From Paenibacillus timonensis (lineage in GTDB: Bacteria; Bacillota; Bacilli; Paenibacillales; Paenibacillaceae), in contig NZ_WNZY01000014.1 in NCBI RefSeq assembly GCF_009725205.1, forward strand, positions 50,282 through 114,281: a stretch of 64,000 nt of DNA. The letters run 5' to 3'. This document shows, in pieces, positions 53,644 through 62,292 of the stretch. A model generated the notes under the pieces. It worked only from the letters and a program-made list of their open reading frames with translations, was not told the origin of the DNA and made no database searches. Numbering within the stretch: position 1 is the stretch's first letter; each line of letters opens with the position of its first letter. Position numbers and translations under genes: made by a program.

Positions 53644-54999
53644 ATGTTTCGTTCGCTAAAAATAGCTGCTATTCTCACCGCCGGCTTAAGTTTACTTGGA
53701 CTTAGCGGTTGTATGGCTTCTTGGTCCTCGCATGACCAGCCCGAGGAGCTGACGGCGGGACAACCGCTAACCCTGTACGTCGCCACCGATATCCATTACC
53801 TAAGCCCCCGCCTGCATGATGATGGGGAGGCCTTTCATACCTATATCCAGGCCGGAGACGGCAAGCAACTGAGCTACATCGACCCGATGAGCGAAGCCTT
53901 CGCTGAGGAAGTTAAAGAGAAGAACCCGGCCGCCCTGATCTTGAGCGGCGATCTAACCAACAACGGGGAGAAAGCTAGCCACGAGGACCTGGCCGCCAAA
54001 CTGAAGCAGATTGAAGCCGCAGGAACTCAAGTCTACGTGATTCCCGGTAACCATGATCTTTCGAATCCTTGGGCACGCCGGTTCAAGGGCGACTCCCAAT
54101 ACAAAACCGAATCGATTACCCCGGAGCAGTTCGTCGAGATTTACGGTGCTTTTGGTTATCATGAGGCCATTACCAGAGACACTTCAACTCTAAGCTATTT
54201 AGCTAAGGTTTCTCCCGATCTTTGGTTGCTGATGCTCGATACAAGCCAGTACGATCTAAACGAGTTCGCCGGCTTTCCCCAAACCGATGGGGAGATCCCG
54301 CCCGCAACGCAGGAATGGATCCAAGAATGCACCCGCCTTGCCAGTGAGAACGGCGCCCGCATCGTGACCGTGATGCACCATAACCTGGTCGACCACAGCA
54401 CCGTACCCATCAAAGGGTTTACACTCAACAACAGTAAAGAAATAAACCACTTATTTGAGAAGCTGCGTCTTAATCTTGTATTGTCGGGCCACATCCATAT
54501 TCAAGATATCCGCCAGACGAATCACGGCCTCTACGATATTGCGACCAGTGCCTTCAGCGTCTATCCGCATCAATACGGTGTGCTGCAATACGATCCAACC
54601 GGAAGGACGATCGAGTATGAATCCACTCAGGTCGATGTAGAGGCATGGGCCCGTAAACGGCAGGTTTCAGACGGGAACCTGACGGGTTTCGCGGAATATA
54701 GCCGCAAGTTTTTCGCTGAGCATTCTTATCACAAGGCCTATGCCTCCTTGGGGGAGCTCCCTTTATCCGAAGCGGATAAGACGTTGATGGCACGGACCAT
54801 GTCGGACATCAACCTGCTGTATTTCGCGGGCAGGGCCGCATCGGGGCCCGAACGTGAGCGCCTGCTAGCCTCGCAAGGCTATCGATTATGGGAGAAGGCC
54901 GATTCGACCTTTCTGCAAGGGTATGTCCAAAGCATGCTAGAACCGAAATCTCCAGACAACACCAAGCTGCAAATGACGTTGCAAGGCGGATTGGAGTAG
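53644..54999 (+). CDS. Lipoprotein metallophosphatase
   Basis: A 451-residue calcineurin-like phosphoesterase on the outer surface. The signal peptide ends in LGLSGC (Cys23). All metal-binding motifs are present: ATDIHYL, LSGDLTNNG, IPGNHDL, MHHN and SGHIHIQD, so it should be active. It probably cleaves phosphate mono- or diesters outside the cell. The ribosome site is weak (GGGAG, 14 bases before ATG). It diverges from the large secreted protein gene and ends in a terminator shared with the convergent dehydrogenase gene. Confidence 0.93.
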   Translation: MFRSLKIAAILTAGLSLLGLSGCMASWSSHDQPEELTAGQPLTLYVATDIHYLSPRLHDDGEAFHTYIQAGDGKQLSYIDPMSEAFAEEVKEKNPAALILSGDLTNNGEKASHEDLAAKLKQIEAAGTQVYVIPGNHDLSNPWARRFKGDSQYKTESITPEQFVEIYGAFGYHEAITRDTSTLSYLAKVSPDLWLLMLDTSQYDLNEFAGFPQTDGEIPPATQEWIQECTRLASENGARIVTVMHHNLVDHSTVPIKGFTLNNSKEINHLFEKLRLNLVLSGHIHIQDIRQTNHGLYDIATSAFSVYPHQYGVLQYDPTGRTIEYESTQVDVEAWARKRQVSDGNLTGFAEYSRKFFAEHSYHKAYASLGELPLSEADKTLMARTMSDINLLYFAGRAASGPERERLLASQGYRLWEKADSTFLQGYVQSMLEPKSPDNTKLQMTLQGGLE

Positions 55000-55063
55000 C
55001 CCTAACCTCTTCGTACCATTGAGCGGTGACATCGTGTCACCCTCATCCATCCTGAAACTATAA

Positions 55064-55103
55064 AAATGGGCACGGCTCCTTGATCCAAGGTCCGTGCCCA
55101 TTT
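55064..55103. terminator. Bidirectional terminator
   Basis: Arms AAATGGGCACGG and CCGTGCCCATTT, perfect, between the convergent metallophosphatase and FAD dehydrogenase genes. Confidence 0.88.
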
Positions 55104-55121
55104 CCGTATCCGTATATGTTC

Positions 55122-56561
55122 CTATACCGCTCCCGCTTTCTCGATCATACCCCTGGCGATCCACACGCCGGCCGCTCCCGCCTGGGCCAGCCCGCGGGTA
55201 ATCCCTGCGCCGTCACCGCCGCAGAACAAACCGCCGATCTCGGTTTCCAGCGATTCGCTCAGCTTCGGCCGGGCCGAGTAGAATTTCGCTTCCACGCCGT
55301 AGAACAACGTATGCTCGGAGGCGATGCCCGGCGTCACCTTGTCGAGCGCCTCGACCATTTCGATCAGACTCTTCATCGTATTGTACGGCAGCACAAGCCC
55401 GAGGTCGCCCGGCACCGCTTCTTTGAGCGTGGGTTCAAGGAAACCTTCCGAAATCCGGGCGGCCGTGGAACGGCGGCCGCGCAGAATATCACCGTATTTT
55501 TGCACGATCACCCCACCGCTGGACAAATCGTTGGCACGCTGGCAGATTTCCCGCGCGTACTCGTTTGGCTTATCGAACGGTTCGGTAAACCGGTGCGAAA
55601 CGAGGAGCGCAAAGTTGGTATTCCTTGAACCCAGCGCCGGGTCTTTGTAAGAGTGGCCGTTGGCCGCCATGACGCCGCTGTGGTTCTCAACCACGACATG
55701 TCCAGACGGATTGCTGCAGAACGTACGAACTCGCGTGCCGACCGACGTGTTATAGATAAACTTTCCTTCATACAGGTGCTCATTGATCTCCCGCATGACC
55801 ACGTCAGAGGTTTCCACGCGGACCCCAACGTCTACCTGATTGTTCGTCATCTTCAGCCGGCGCTTCTTAAGGATGTCGGTCAGCCAGGCCGAGCCGTCAC
55901 GGCCCGGAGCTACCATCACCAGGTCGGCCTCATAGGTTTCGCCGTTCTTTAGCGTAATGCCCCGAACTTGGTGGCTTCCGTCGATTTTTTCCGTGATCAG
56001 ATCCTCGACCTCCGCCTTAAACAACATATCGACGCGGGTATTCAGATATTCGTAGATCGATTTCAAAATCTCCAGGTTCTGCTCGGTCCCCAGATGCCGT
56101 ACCTGTGCCCGAAGCAGCTTCAGTCCCGCTGCGTAACCCCGTTGTTCGATCTCCCGCACGGCCTCCGTCATCGGATCGGTAACCGCGGTTGTCGCCCCGT
56201 GCTCCAAATTGATCGAGTCGACGTATTGGATCAAGTCCAGCACCTTGGACGGCGCGATATAATCGCTCAGCCAACCGCCAAATTCCGTCGTGATATTAAA
56301 TTTCCCGTCGCTGTAGGCTCCGGCCCCGCCAAACCCCGCGGTAATGGAGCAGGCCGGCAGGCAGCCGGCAAATTCCTTGCGCCCGGCCGCAGGCGGGCAA
56401 AGCGTGATTTTCTCCTCCAAGATCGGACAGCGGCGGCGATAAATATCATGCCCCTTGTCCACCAGGAGCACCTTCCAATGCGGCGCTTTACGGGTCAGTT
56501 CATAACAGGCGAAAATCCCGGCAGGTCCCGCCCCCACCACAATGACATCGTATTTACTCAT
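55122..56561 (-). CDS. FAD-dependent dehydrogenase, COG2509 type
   Basis: A 479-residue flavoprotein of an uncharacterised family. The N-terminal FAD-binding motif is VIVVGAGPAGIFACYEL; conserved parts include RRCPILEE, GFGGAGAYSDGKFNI, VMVAPGRDGSAWL and the C-terminal GGLFCGGDGAGITRGLAQAGAAGV. ATG 56561 follows AGGAGGATACAG; upstream ATGs fall in the riboswitch leader. The gene has a strong promoter (56752-56780) and a purine riboswitch in its leader, which suggests a role in purine salvage, export or oxidation. The reaction is unknown. Confidence 0.92.
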   Translation of the reverse strand: MSKYDVIVVGAGPAGIFACYELTRKAPHWKVLLVDKGHDIYRRRCPILEEKITLCPPAAGRKEFAGCLPACSITAGFGGAGAYSDGKFNITTEFGGWLSDYIAPSKVLDLIQYVDSINLEHGATTAVTDPMTEAVREIEQRGYAAGLKLLRAQVRHLGTEQNLEILKSIYEYLNTRVDMLFKAEVEDLITEKIDGSHQVRGITLKNGETYEADLVMVAPGRDGSAWLTDILKKRRLKMTNNQVDVGVRVETSDVVMREINEHLYEGKFIYNTSVGTRVRTFCSNPSGHVVVENHSGVMAANGHSYKDPALGSRNTNFALLVSHRFTEPFDKPNEYAREICQRANDLSSGGVIVQKYGDILRGRRSTAARISEGFLEPTLKEAVPGDLGLVLPYNTMKSLIEMVEALDKVTPGIASEHTLFYGVEAKFYSARPKLSESLETEIGGLFCGGDGAGITRGLAQAGAAGVWIARGMIEKAGAV

Positions 56562-56602
56562 CTGTATCCTCCTGAGGCGATATGAATTCATGCCATAAAC
56601 AT

Positions 56603-56708
56603 AAAAATTCCCGACCACTCATAGGTATGCGAATGCACCCTATTCGTAGTCAGGAATTTATGGTTCCTTGTAGAGACCCTCAATCCATATTACTGAGGAT
56701 ATACGAAT
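56603..56708 (-). ncRNA. Purine riboswitch (guanine-type aptamer) with terminator
   Basis: On the minus strand the aptamer (56708-56642) has P1 ATTCGTA/TACGAAT, P2 CCTCAGT/ATTGAGG, loop 2 AATATGG, J2/3 GTCTCTAC, P3 AGGAA/TTCCT, loop 3 CCATAAA and J3/1 GAC. The C in J3/1 is the residue that pairs with guanine in known aptamers (adenine aptamers have U). The next stem, AAATTCCTGACTAC with GTGGTCGGGAATTT and a T-run (56659-56603), reuses the 3' strands of P3 and P1, so ligand binding should prevent termination and switch the COG2509 gene ON. Confidence 0.92.
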
Positions 56709-56751
56709 TCGATAGTTTCGTTTCGTCTTGTCTGTGCTTCAGAACAATCTG

Positions 56752-56780
56752 AGTATAAGTGAAATAAACGGATGAGTCAA
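56752..56780 (-). promoter_or_regulatory. Promoter of the riboswitch-controlled gene
   Basis: TTGACT (56780-56775), 17-base spacer, TATACT (56757-56752). Transcription should start near 56745, about 40 bases before the aptamer. Confidence 0.82.
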
Positions 56781-56794
56781 GGTGGTTTTTTATT

Positions 56795-56871
56795 TAATAT
56801 TCGTGTTTTGTTGATTATTACGTGCGACTAATTGCATTTTACAATAACAATAATATAAAACACGAACATTA
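56795..56871. promoter_or_regulatory. PurBox-like inverted repeat
   Basis: TAATATTCGTGTTTT (56795-56809) and AAAACACGAACATTA (56857-56871) are inverted copies with one mismatch, 47 bases apart. The CGAACATT core resembles the PurR box of Bacillus; a third similar core ACCGAATAA lies at about 56874. The spacing and orientation differ from the classical 16-17-base PurBox pair, so PurR control is tentative. Confidence 0.4.
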
Positions 56872-56980
56872 TAACCGAATAACCCCGACTTTTTACCTAG
56901 GGCAAAATTCGCGTTCCTATGGGGTTGTATTATATAATAGTGATAGTTTTATGCCTTTATATTTAAAAATTGAGGAGTAG

Positions 56981-58294
56981 ATGCATCGAATGGACAGTGA
57001 CAGGCAATTGGTATTAAATTTATTTTTAGTCGCGATTCTCATCGCGCTCACGGCATTTTTCGTGGCGGTCGAATTTGCGATCGTCCGCGTCCGGGGCAGC
57101 CGGGTTGATCAATTGATAGCGGAGGGACGTAAAGGAGCCCTCGCCGTCAAACAGGTCACCTCTAATCTGGACGGATTTCTATCGGCTTGCCAGCTCGGAA
57201 TCACGATTACCGCGCTGGGACTTGGATGGCTTGGAGAACCAACGGTGGAGAGCATGCTGCATCCGTTGTTCCATCGCCTGGAGGTACCCGAGACCGTTGG
57301 CAGTGCGCTCTCTTTTATTATTGCGTTTGTCGTCATCACGTATTTCCACGTTGTTGTGGGCGAGCTGGCTCCCAAGACGGTGGCGATTCGCAAAGCGGAA
57401 GAAATTGCTATTCTTACGGCCAAGCCTTTGATTCTATTTACGAAGGTTATGCGCCCTTTCATCTGGGCCTTGAACGGATCGGCCAACCAACTGGTGCGCC
57501 TGTTTGGCGTCAAGCCAGCTTCCGAACATGAAGAAGCGCACTCGGAGGAAGAACTGCAAATCATCATCAATGAAAGCTTCGAAAGCGGCAAAATCAATCA
57601 GAGCGAATTTGGCTACGTAAACCGGATTTTTGCATTTGATAATTTGCTCGCCAAGGAAATAATGGTACCTCGCACCGACATGGTGTGTTTATATACGGAC
57701 AAGACGCGCCAGGAGAACCTGGATATCATTCGGGAGCAGCAATATACCCGTTTTCCCGTCGTCGAAGGCAGCAAGGATAACATTATCGGCATCGTGAATA
57801 CGAAGCAGTTTTTCCTGGCTTACGAGGGCAATCCGAACGTCGGTTTCGCCGCTCTGCTGCAGCCGGCGATGACGGTTTCGGAAGTCACCCCGGTGAACGA
57901 ACTGCTGAAGAAAATGCAGCAGGAAGGCACCCATATGGCGATTCTGATCGACGAATATGGAGGAACAGCCGGCTTGGTGGCGCTTGAGGACATTCTTGAG
58001 GAGCTCGTCGGGGAAATCCGCGACGAATTCGATAAGGAAGAGGAAGATCCGATCGTTCAGTTGGATGAGTCACATGTGGTCGCCCTTGGCACGGTGACGG
58101 TGAATCAGATCAATGACGTACTTTTGACCGACTTGAGTACCGAGGAAGTCGATACGATCGGCGGCTGGCTCTATGGCATGAACCCGTCTATGGACGTTGG
58201 GGAAACGCTGGAGCATGAAGATTTGACGTTTAAGCTGCTAGAAAAGGAACCGCATCGTTTCAAGAAACTCGAAATCGTTAGGCACGACGCCTAA
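56981..58294 (+). CDS. CNNM/CBS-domain membrane protein (HlyC/CorC family)
   Basis: A 437-residue protein with a CNNM (DUF21) transmembrane domain of about four helices (about 10-200, starting VLNLFLVAILIALTAFFVAVEFAIV), a CBS pair (about 220-340, MVPRTDMVCLYTDKTRQENL and MAILIDEYGGTAGLV), and a C-terminal CorC_HlyC domain (about 350-435). Homologues such as Bacillus MpfA export or regulate magnesium. ATG 56981 has GAGGAG close upstream; ATG 56990 is a possible start. It diverges from the riboswitch gene and ends in a terminator. Confidence 0.92.
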   Translation: MHRMDSDRQLVLNLFLVAILIALTAFFVAVEFAIVRVRGSRVDQLIAEGRKGALAVKQVTSNLDGFLSACQLGITITALGLGWLGEPTVESMLHPLFHRLEVPETVGSALSFIIAFVVITYFHVVVGELAPKTVAIRKAEEIAILTAKPLILFTKVMRPFIWALNGSANQLVRLFGVKPASEHEEAHSEEELQIIINESFESGKINQSEFGYVNRIFAFDNLLAKEIMVPRTDMVCLYTDKTRQENLDIIREQQYTRFPVVEGSKDNIIGIVNTKQFFLAYEGNPNVGFAALLQPAMTVSEVTPVNELLKKMQQEGTHMAILIDEYGGTAGLVALEDILEELVGEIRDEFDKEEEDPIVQLDESHVVALGTVTVNQINDVLLTDLSTEEVDTIGGWLYGMNPSMDVGETLEHEDLTFKLLEKEPHRFKKLEIVRHDA

Positions 58295-58306
58295 GGCAGG
58301 CGTAAG

Positions 58307-58349
58307 AAAGCGCGAGCGCAGAGGGAATCTCTGCAGGCTCGCGCTTTTT
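58307..58349. terminator. Terminator after the CNNM gene
   Basis: Arms AAAGCGCGAGC and GCTCGCGCTTT with an inner GCAGAG/CTCTGC stem, followed by T5. Confidence 0.9.
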
Positions 58350-58368
58350 GGGTTTATGTGACCTAAGA

Positions 58369-59844
58369 TTACTGCGGCCAGCGCCGTCTCAACTCCGCCA
58401 GTTCTTCGTCAAGAGGTGTTTCCCCGCCGTACCGTACTTGGTAGTATAGCCGAAGCAACGGGCTTAATGCGGCATCCGAGTCCACTCGGACCCGACTGTT
58501 CTCCCTCTCCGAATTCCCCGCGCCAAAGCTGAAACGCCGTCTCCCGGGTTTGGTCGCTTTCGTGGCTTCGGACTTTCGCCCTGTTTCCAACCTTAACTCC
58601 TTCACCATTTCCTGCGGCGTCAGATAGGGCTTCATCGGATATCCGCGCTCCTGCTCCTCCCGCAAAAATAAACGATACAAGTAACGAACCCTTTCTCGGT
58701 TATCCTTCATTCCCTCCCAACGCTCAGGCGGCTTCCCGGAACGCAGCAGGCGGGATCCCATCTTGCGCCATCCTTGCAGAGTAGACTCCCAAGTGAACAG
58801 GCTCGTCTCCTCGTCGAGGTAAGCTGCTTGCTCCGTCGTAGCGCCTTCCCGACGCAACAGGGAGAGCAAACGGTCGATCGCCTTACGCCAGATCCCGCCG
58901 GCGTTCTTGTAGAGCCAATACAGTACAAAGCCCAGCAGTGCGGCTATGATCAAGCCACCGAAAGCATAAAAAGCAAAATTTAGGATGCGCGAGAGCAGAT
59001 CCGGATCGTGAGTTTCCACCGGGATCATGGGCTCCAGCGGCTGAACCCCCACCTCCGGCTGCTCCAAAGGTTCGGGTTCTTTCGGTTGCCTAAGCAGCCA
59101 GCGTACGACCGCTCTTAGCCATCCTAATAGCAGACTGCCGATCCAGCGACCGGCTCCGGCCGCTAGCAGCAAGGCGAGTACAAGGATGACGCCGACGAAC
59201 AAGCGGTTATGGCGGCGGAGACCCGCGGGCAGACGTTCTCCCGAATCACCGGAATGCGAGCTGTATCGTAAATACTGGTGGTTGGTTACGAACAGGGCGG
59301 TGGCCAAGCTGAATACGCCGGCCCAGGTAATCAACGGGACGGTTCCTTGAAGCGCCTCGATTCGCGGGAAAAAGATCCCCGCAAGGAAATAAAGGCCAAG
59401 CCCGTCCCAATACAGCCGATAGCTGCCCTGGCGATTGCGGACCGTCATCCCCTGCAGCGAGCAGAGCACGCCGGCGGCAAGCAGCGCGGCGATTTGCAAG
59501 AGAAAGACAGCGACGGAGGGCGCGTTGCCGTAGCCAAGCGCCCCCACTCCGCCGGCCCAGGCGAAGGCGGCCGCGGCAAAGGCCAAGCCGAACCCGAGGG
59601 CCACCGCCCCGCGTTGCCACAGCTTATGGAGGCGCGGGCCAGCCAGGACGCCGGCTAGTGACAACAATGGCAACAACCCCAGCCCCGCTACCGGGAACTC
59701 CGGCGGCCGGAGAAAGGCCGCGAACAAAATCCAAGCCGGCAGCAGCAGCACGTATTCCATCAGGCAACCTAACCCTATCCGCAGCGTCTGCACAAGGTAA
59801 GAGGATTCATTTTCCCCATCGACATATTCGCCCCTGTTGCTCAT
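58369..59844 (-). CDS. Polytopic membrane protein with DUF4129 domain
   Basis: A 491-residue protein with about eight transmembrane helices (about 25-300) and a cytoplasmic C-terminal DUF4129 domain (about 385-491, LYRLFLREEQERGYPMKPYLTPQEM... LRLYYQVRYGGE). DUF4129 usually occurs beside transglutaminase-like proteins and MoxR/DUF58 genes, but none of these is next to it here. GGGAGGG precedes ATG 59844. The function is unknown; a role in envelope processing is only guessed from the family. Confidence 0.82.
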   Translation of the reverse strand: MSNRGEYVDGENESSYLVQTLRIGLGCLMEYVLLLPAWILFAAFLRPPEFPVAGLGLLPLLSLAGVLAGPRLHKLWQRGAVALGFGLAFAAAAFAWAGGVGALGYGNAPSVAVFLLQIAALLAAGVLCSLQGMTVRNRQGSYRLYWDGLGLYFLAGIFFPRIEALQGTVPLITWAGVFSLATALFVTNHQYLRYSSHSGDSGERLPAGLRRHNRLFVGVILVLALLLAAGAGRWIGSLLLGWLRAVVRWLLRQPKEPEPLEQPEVGVQPLEPMIPVETHDPDLLSRILNFAFYAFGGLIIAALLGFVLYWLYKNAGGIWRKAIDRLLSLLRREGATTEQAAYLDEETSLFTWESTLQGWRKMGSRLLRSGKPPERWEGMKDNRERVRYLYRLFLREEQERGYPMKPYLTPQEMVKELRLETGRKSEATKATKPGRRRFSFGAGNSERENSRVRVDSDAALSPLLRLYYQVRYGGETPLDEELAELRRRWPQ

Positions 59845-59971
59845 CCGATATCCCTCCCGATCTCCCTGCGAGCGCATCTTCCTTCTTCCCCTCCGACCGG
59901 AAGATACTCTTCTTCATTAGCTTCATCATACCACAGAGCAAGGTGCTGCGGGCGTCGCTGAAACCGACGCA

Positions 59972-60009
59972 AAAAAAGAACCCCGCTCCTCTCGCAAGGG
60001 GCGGGGTAG
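59972..60009 (-). terminator. Terminator after the epimerase gene
   Basis: On the minus strand ACCCCGC pairs with GCGGGGT, followed by C and seven T. Confidence 0.8.
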
Positions 60010-60043
60010 ATTCCACTGCTGGCGTGAGTGAGCCGCAAGCCAT

Positions 60044-61012
60044 TTAGATGACTGACGTTTCACTGTAACCGACTCGCTCGACGAGCAAAGGGTTTTTTCG
60101 CGCTTCCGTTTCAAATTCCATCATTTCCAACAGTCCGTCATACAGCGAATATCGGGGCTCCCACCATAGGACATCCCGAACTTTGCCGTTGTCCAGTAAG
60201 CTCTGTTCGATATCCCCTGCCTGAGCAGGCCGAAATTGCGGCTGGACATTTCGTCCGGAGATCTCTTTCAACATTCCGAGTGCCTCCAGGAGCGAGATGC
60301 TTCGTCCACTGCTGACATTCAAAATTTGATTACCTGAGCTTCGCAGCGCCAGCACATTCGCTTCTGCGACATCTTTGACGTACACGAAATCTCGTGTCTG
60401 CAGCCCATCCCCGTAAACCTCCAGCGGAAGTCCCGCCATCAACCGCTCCACAAACGCCGTCAGCACCCCATCCTCCCCGGTACGCCGTTCCCGGATCCCG
60501 TAAACATTGGCGTACCGCAGAATGGAATAATCCAAGCCGTAGCGTTCGCTGAACGATTGGATATACATCTCCGAAACCCGTTTGGAAACGCCGTAAAAAG
60601 ACAATGGCTCCGTGCCGTGCGACTCCTTGATCGGCAGATGATCCGGATTTCCGTAGACCGCGGCCGATGAGGCAAACACGATCCGCCGCACTCCAAAGCG
60701 TACGCATTGCTGCAACAGCTGAATGGTCCCCAGAATGTTCGTCTCGGCATCGGCCGACGGGTTCTGCAGCGAGCGACGAACGCTCGTTTGAGCCGCAAGG
60801 TGAATAACGGCATCCGGGCGTTCCTCTGCAAAAATAGACTCCAGCTCCTCCGAAACGATATCCACCGAGTAATAGGAGACCGACTCGTCCATTTTTCTCG
60901 GATTTCCGGTTTGGCCCGTATCGACCACAACCACCTGTTCCCCCTCTTCCAGAAGCCGTTTGACCGTGTGACGGCCAATAAATCCCGCTCCCCCCGTGAC
61001 TAGCACTTTCAT
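60044..61012 (-). CDS. NAD-dependent sugar-nucleotide epimerase, GalE-like SDR
   Basis: A 322-residue extended short-chain dehydrogenase/reductase. The NAD-binding start is VLVTGGAGFIGRH, the catalytic residues are in ASSAAVYG and YGVSK (Tyr and Lys), and the C-terminal half has TRDFVYVKDVAEANVLAL and ILNVSSGRSISL. Such enzymes epimerise UDP-glucose or related sugars for wall polymers or exopolysaccharide. ATG 61012 follows GGGGAG; the frame is open to 61066 without a site. It diverges from the LCP-family gene, which suggests a wall-polysaccharide context. GalE itself or a UDP-GlcNAc epimerase are both possible. Confidence 0.9.
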   Translation of the reverse strand: MKVLVTGGAGFIGRHTVKRLLEEGEQVVVVDTGQTGNPRKMDESVSYYSVDIVSEELESIFAEERPDAVIHLAAQTSVRRSLQNPSADAETNILGTIQLLQQCVRFGVRRIVFASSAAVYGNPDHLPIKESHGTEPLSFYGVSKRVSEMYIQSFSERYGLDYSILRYANVYGIRERRTGEDGVLTAFVERLMAGLPLEVYGDGLQTRDFVYVKDVAEANVLALRSSGNQILNVSSGRSISLLEALGMLKEISGRNVQPQFRPAQAGDIEQSLLDNGKVRDVLWWEPRYSLYDGLLEMMEFETEARKNPLLVERVGYSETSVI

Positions 61013-61221
61013 CGTCTCGACTCCCCTATTCCCTAAAAATACCGGCATTTGCCCCGTTTCAACCACCTTATGTAGGCCTAGCCCGAATTAGACTAGGAAA
61101 GTGCTGGATCTTCGTCTGTTTGCACGTATTCGCGTATAGAATCCCGATTCCACTAATATACTGCTATGAATTCTTTTAACGAGATCTTAGCCTATTTTCG
61201 CTAGAGACGGAGTGGAACCCA

Positions 61222-62292
61222 ATGAAAATGAAAATCCGTAAAAAAGTGGCGATACCGGTAGTTCTTCTACTCCTCGTGGCTGGCGGACTGCTGACCGCCT
61301 ATTTAAAATACGAGCCGTCCCGGCATTTTCGGGAGACCGATATCCCCGTGTTGGCGACGCCGGAGCCAGTTGGCGGGAAAGGGCAGGAGGATCTGTCCGA
61401 CGGATCTGTCGAGAAGTCGGAACGGTCCGGGGTAGCAAATACGGGGACGACCGTTGAAGCTGCAGCGGCAAATCCCGCACAGACGGAAGAAATCCGCGGT
61501 GATCGCGGCAGCTTTAACCTGCTCCTGCTCGCCACCGATGCCCGGGCAAAGGAAGCCTCCCGCACCGACGTGCTGATGCTGGCTCACGTCAATCCGGGAC
61601 AAAATAAGGTAAGCCTAGTATCGATTCCCCGGGACACCCGGGTCCACCTTCCCGGGATTGGCTTGACCAAGATCAACCATGCGCACGCCATGGCAGAAGC
61701 GGGCGGAAAAGGCGGTCACGCCGGTACCCTTGCCGCGATCCAGGCCGTCAGTAATTTATGCCGTTGCTCCCTCAACTACTACGTCAAAACGGACTTCGAC
61801 GGATTCGAGCATTTCATTGATACGATCGGCGGCTTAGATGTGAAGCTAAACGCTCCCGTCAAGCTAACCTACAATTATCGGACCTTGCCTGCCGGGGAGC
61901 AGCATTGGAACGGAGAAACCACTCTCGATTTCGTCCGCGAACGCAAATCGCTGGATGACGGCGATAACGCCCGGCAGCGAAACCAGGCGCTGGTCGTTCA
62001 GGCGATCGCCCGCAGGCTGCTCGTGCCAGACAACCTGGCCCAGCTGCCTGAGCTGATCCGACAAGTAAAAGAGGACATTTTGGATACCAATCTGACCGAT
62101 GCCGATATGCTTAGCCTGGCTTGGATGGTTCGCGGCATCGATCCGGAGGAGATGTATTTCGTGCAGTTTCCGGGGAGCAGCGGCAAAGCCCATGATCCGC
62201 TGGTGAATGCCGAGCTTTATTATTGGATTCCGGATATGAAGGCCTGGTCCGAGCTTTCCCGTGAGATCTTAGGGGATGCGCCCGATGAGTAA
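61222..62292 (+). CDS. LytR-CpsA-Psr (LCP) family protein
   Basis: A 356-residue membrane-anchored protein with one N-terminal helix (about 10-28), a disordered Ser/Gly/Glu region (about 35-95) and the LCP domain (about 95-260: LLLLATDARAKEASRTDVLML, VSIPRDTRV, TKINHAHAMAEAGG, DFVRERKSLDDGDNARQRNQ). The Asp and Arg residues that bind metal and the polyprenyl-phosphate lipid are present. LCP enzymes transfer wall teichoic acid or capsule chains from a lipid carrier to peptidoglycan. Start ATG 61222 follows GGAG. It overlaps the next gene by eight bases. Confidence 0.93.
   Translation: MKMKIRKKVAIPVVLLLLVAGGLLTAYLKYEPSRHFRETDIPVLATPEPVGGKGQEDLSDGSVEKSERSGVANTGTTVEAAAANPAQTEEIRGDRGSFNLLLLATDARAKEASRTDVLMLAHVNPGQNKVSLVSIPRDTRVHLPGIGLTKINHAHAMAEAGGKGGHAGTLAAIQAVSNLCRCSLNYYVKTDFDGFEHFIDTIGGLDVKLNAPVKLTYNYRTLPAGEQHWNGETTLDFVRERKSLDDGDNARQRNQALVVQAIARRLLVPDNLAQLPELIRQVKEDILDTNLTDADMLSLAWMVRGIDPEEMYFVQFPGSSGKAHDPLVNAELYYWIPDMKAWSELSREILGDAPDE

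Larger units (their letters stand above)
56562..56980. other. Divergent intergenic region with riboswitch and PurBox-like repeats
   Basis: About 420 bases. From the left it holds the riboswitch leader of the COG2509 gene, its promoter, an inverted repeat with CACGAA cores, and AT-rich DNA before the CNNM gene, where TATAAT at about 56933 may be its -10. Confidence 0.6.
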
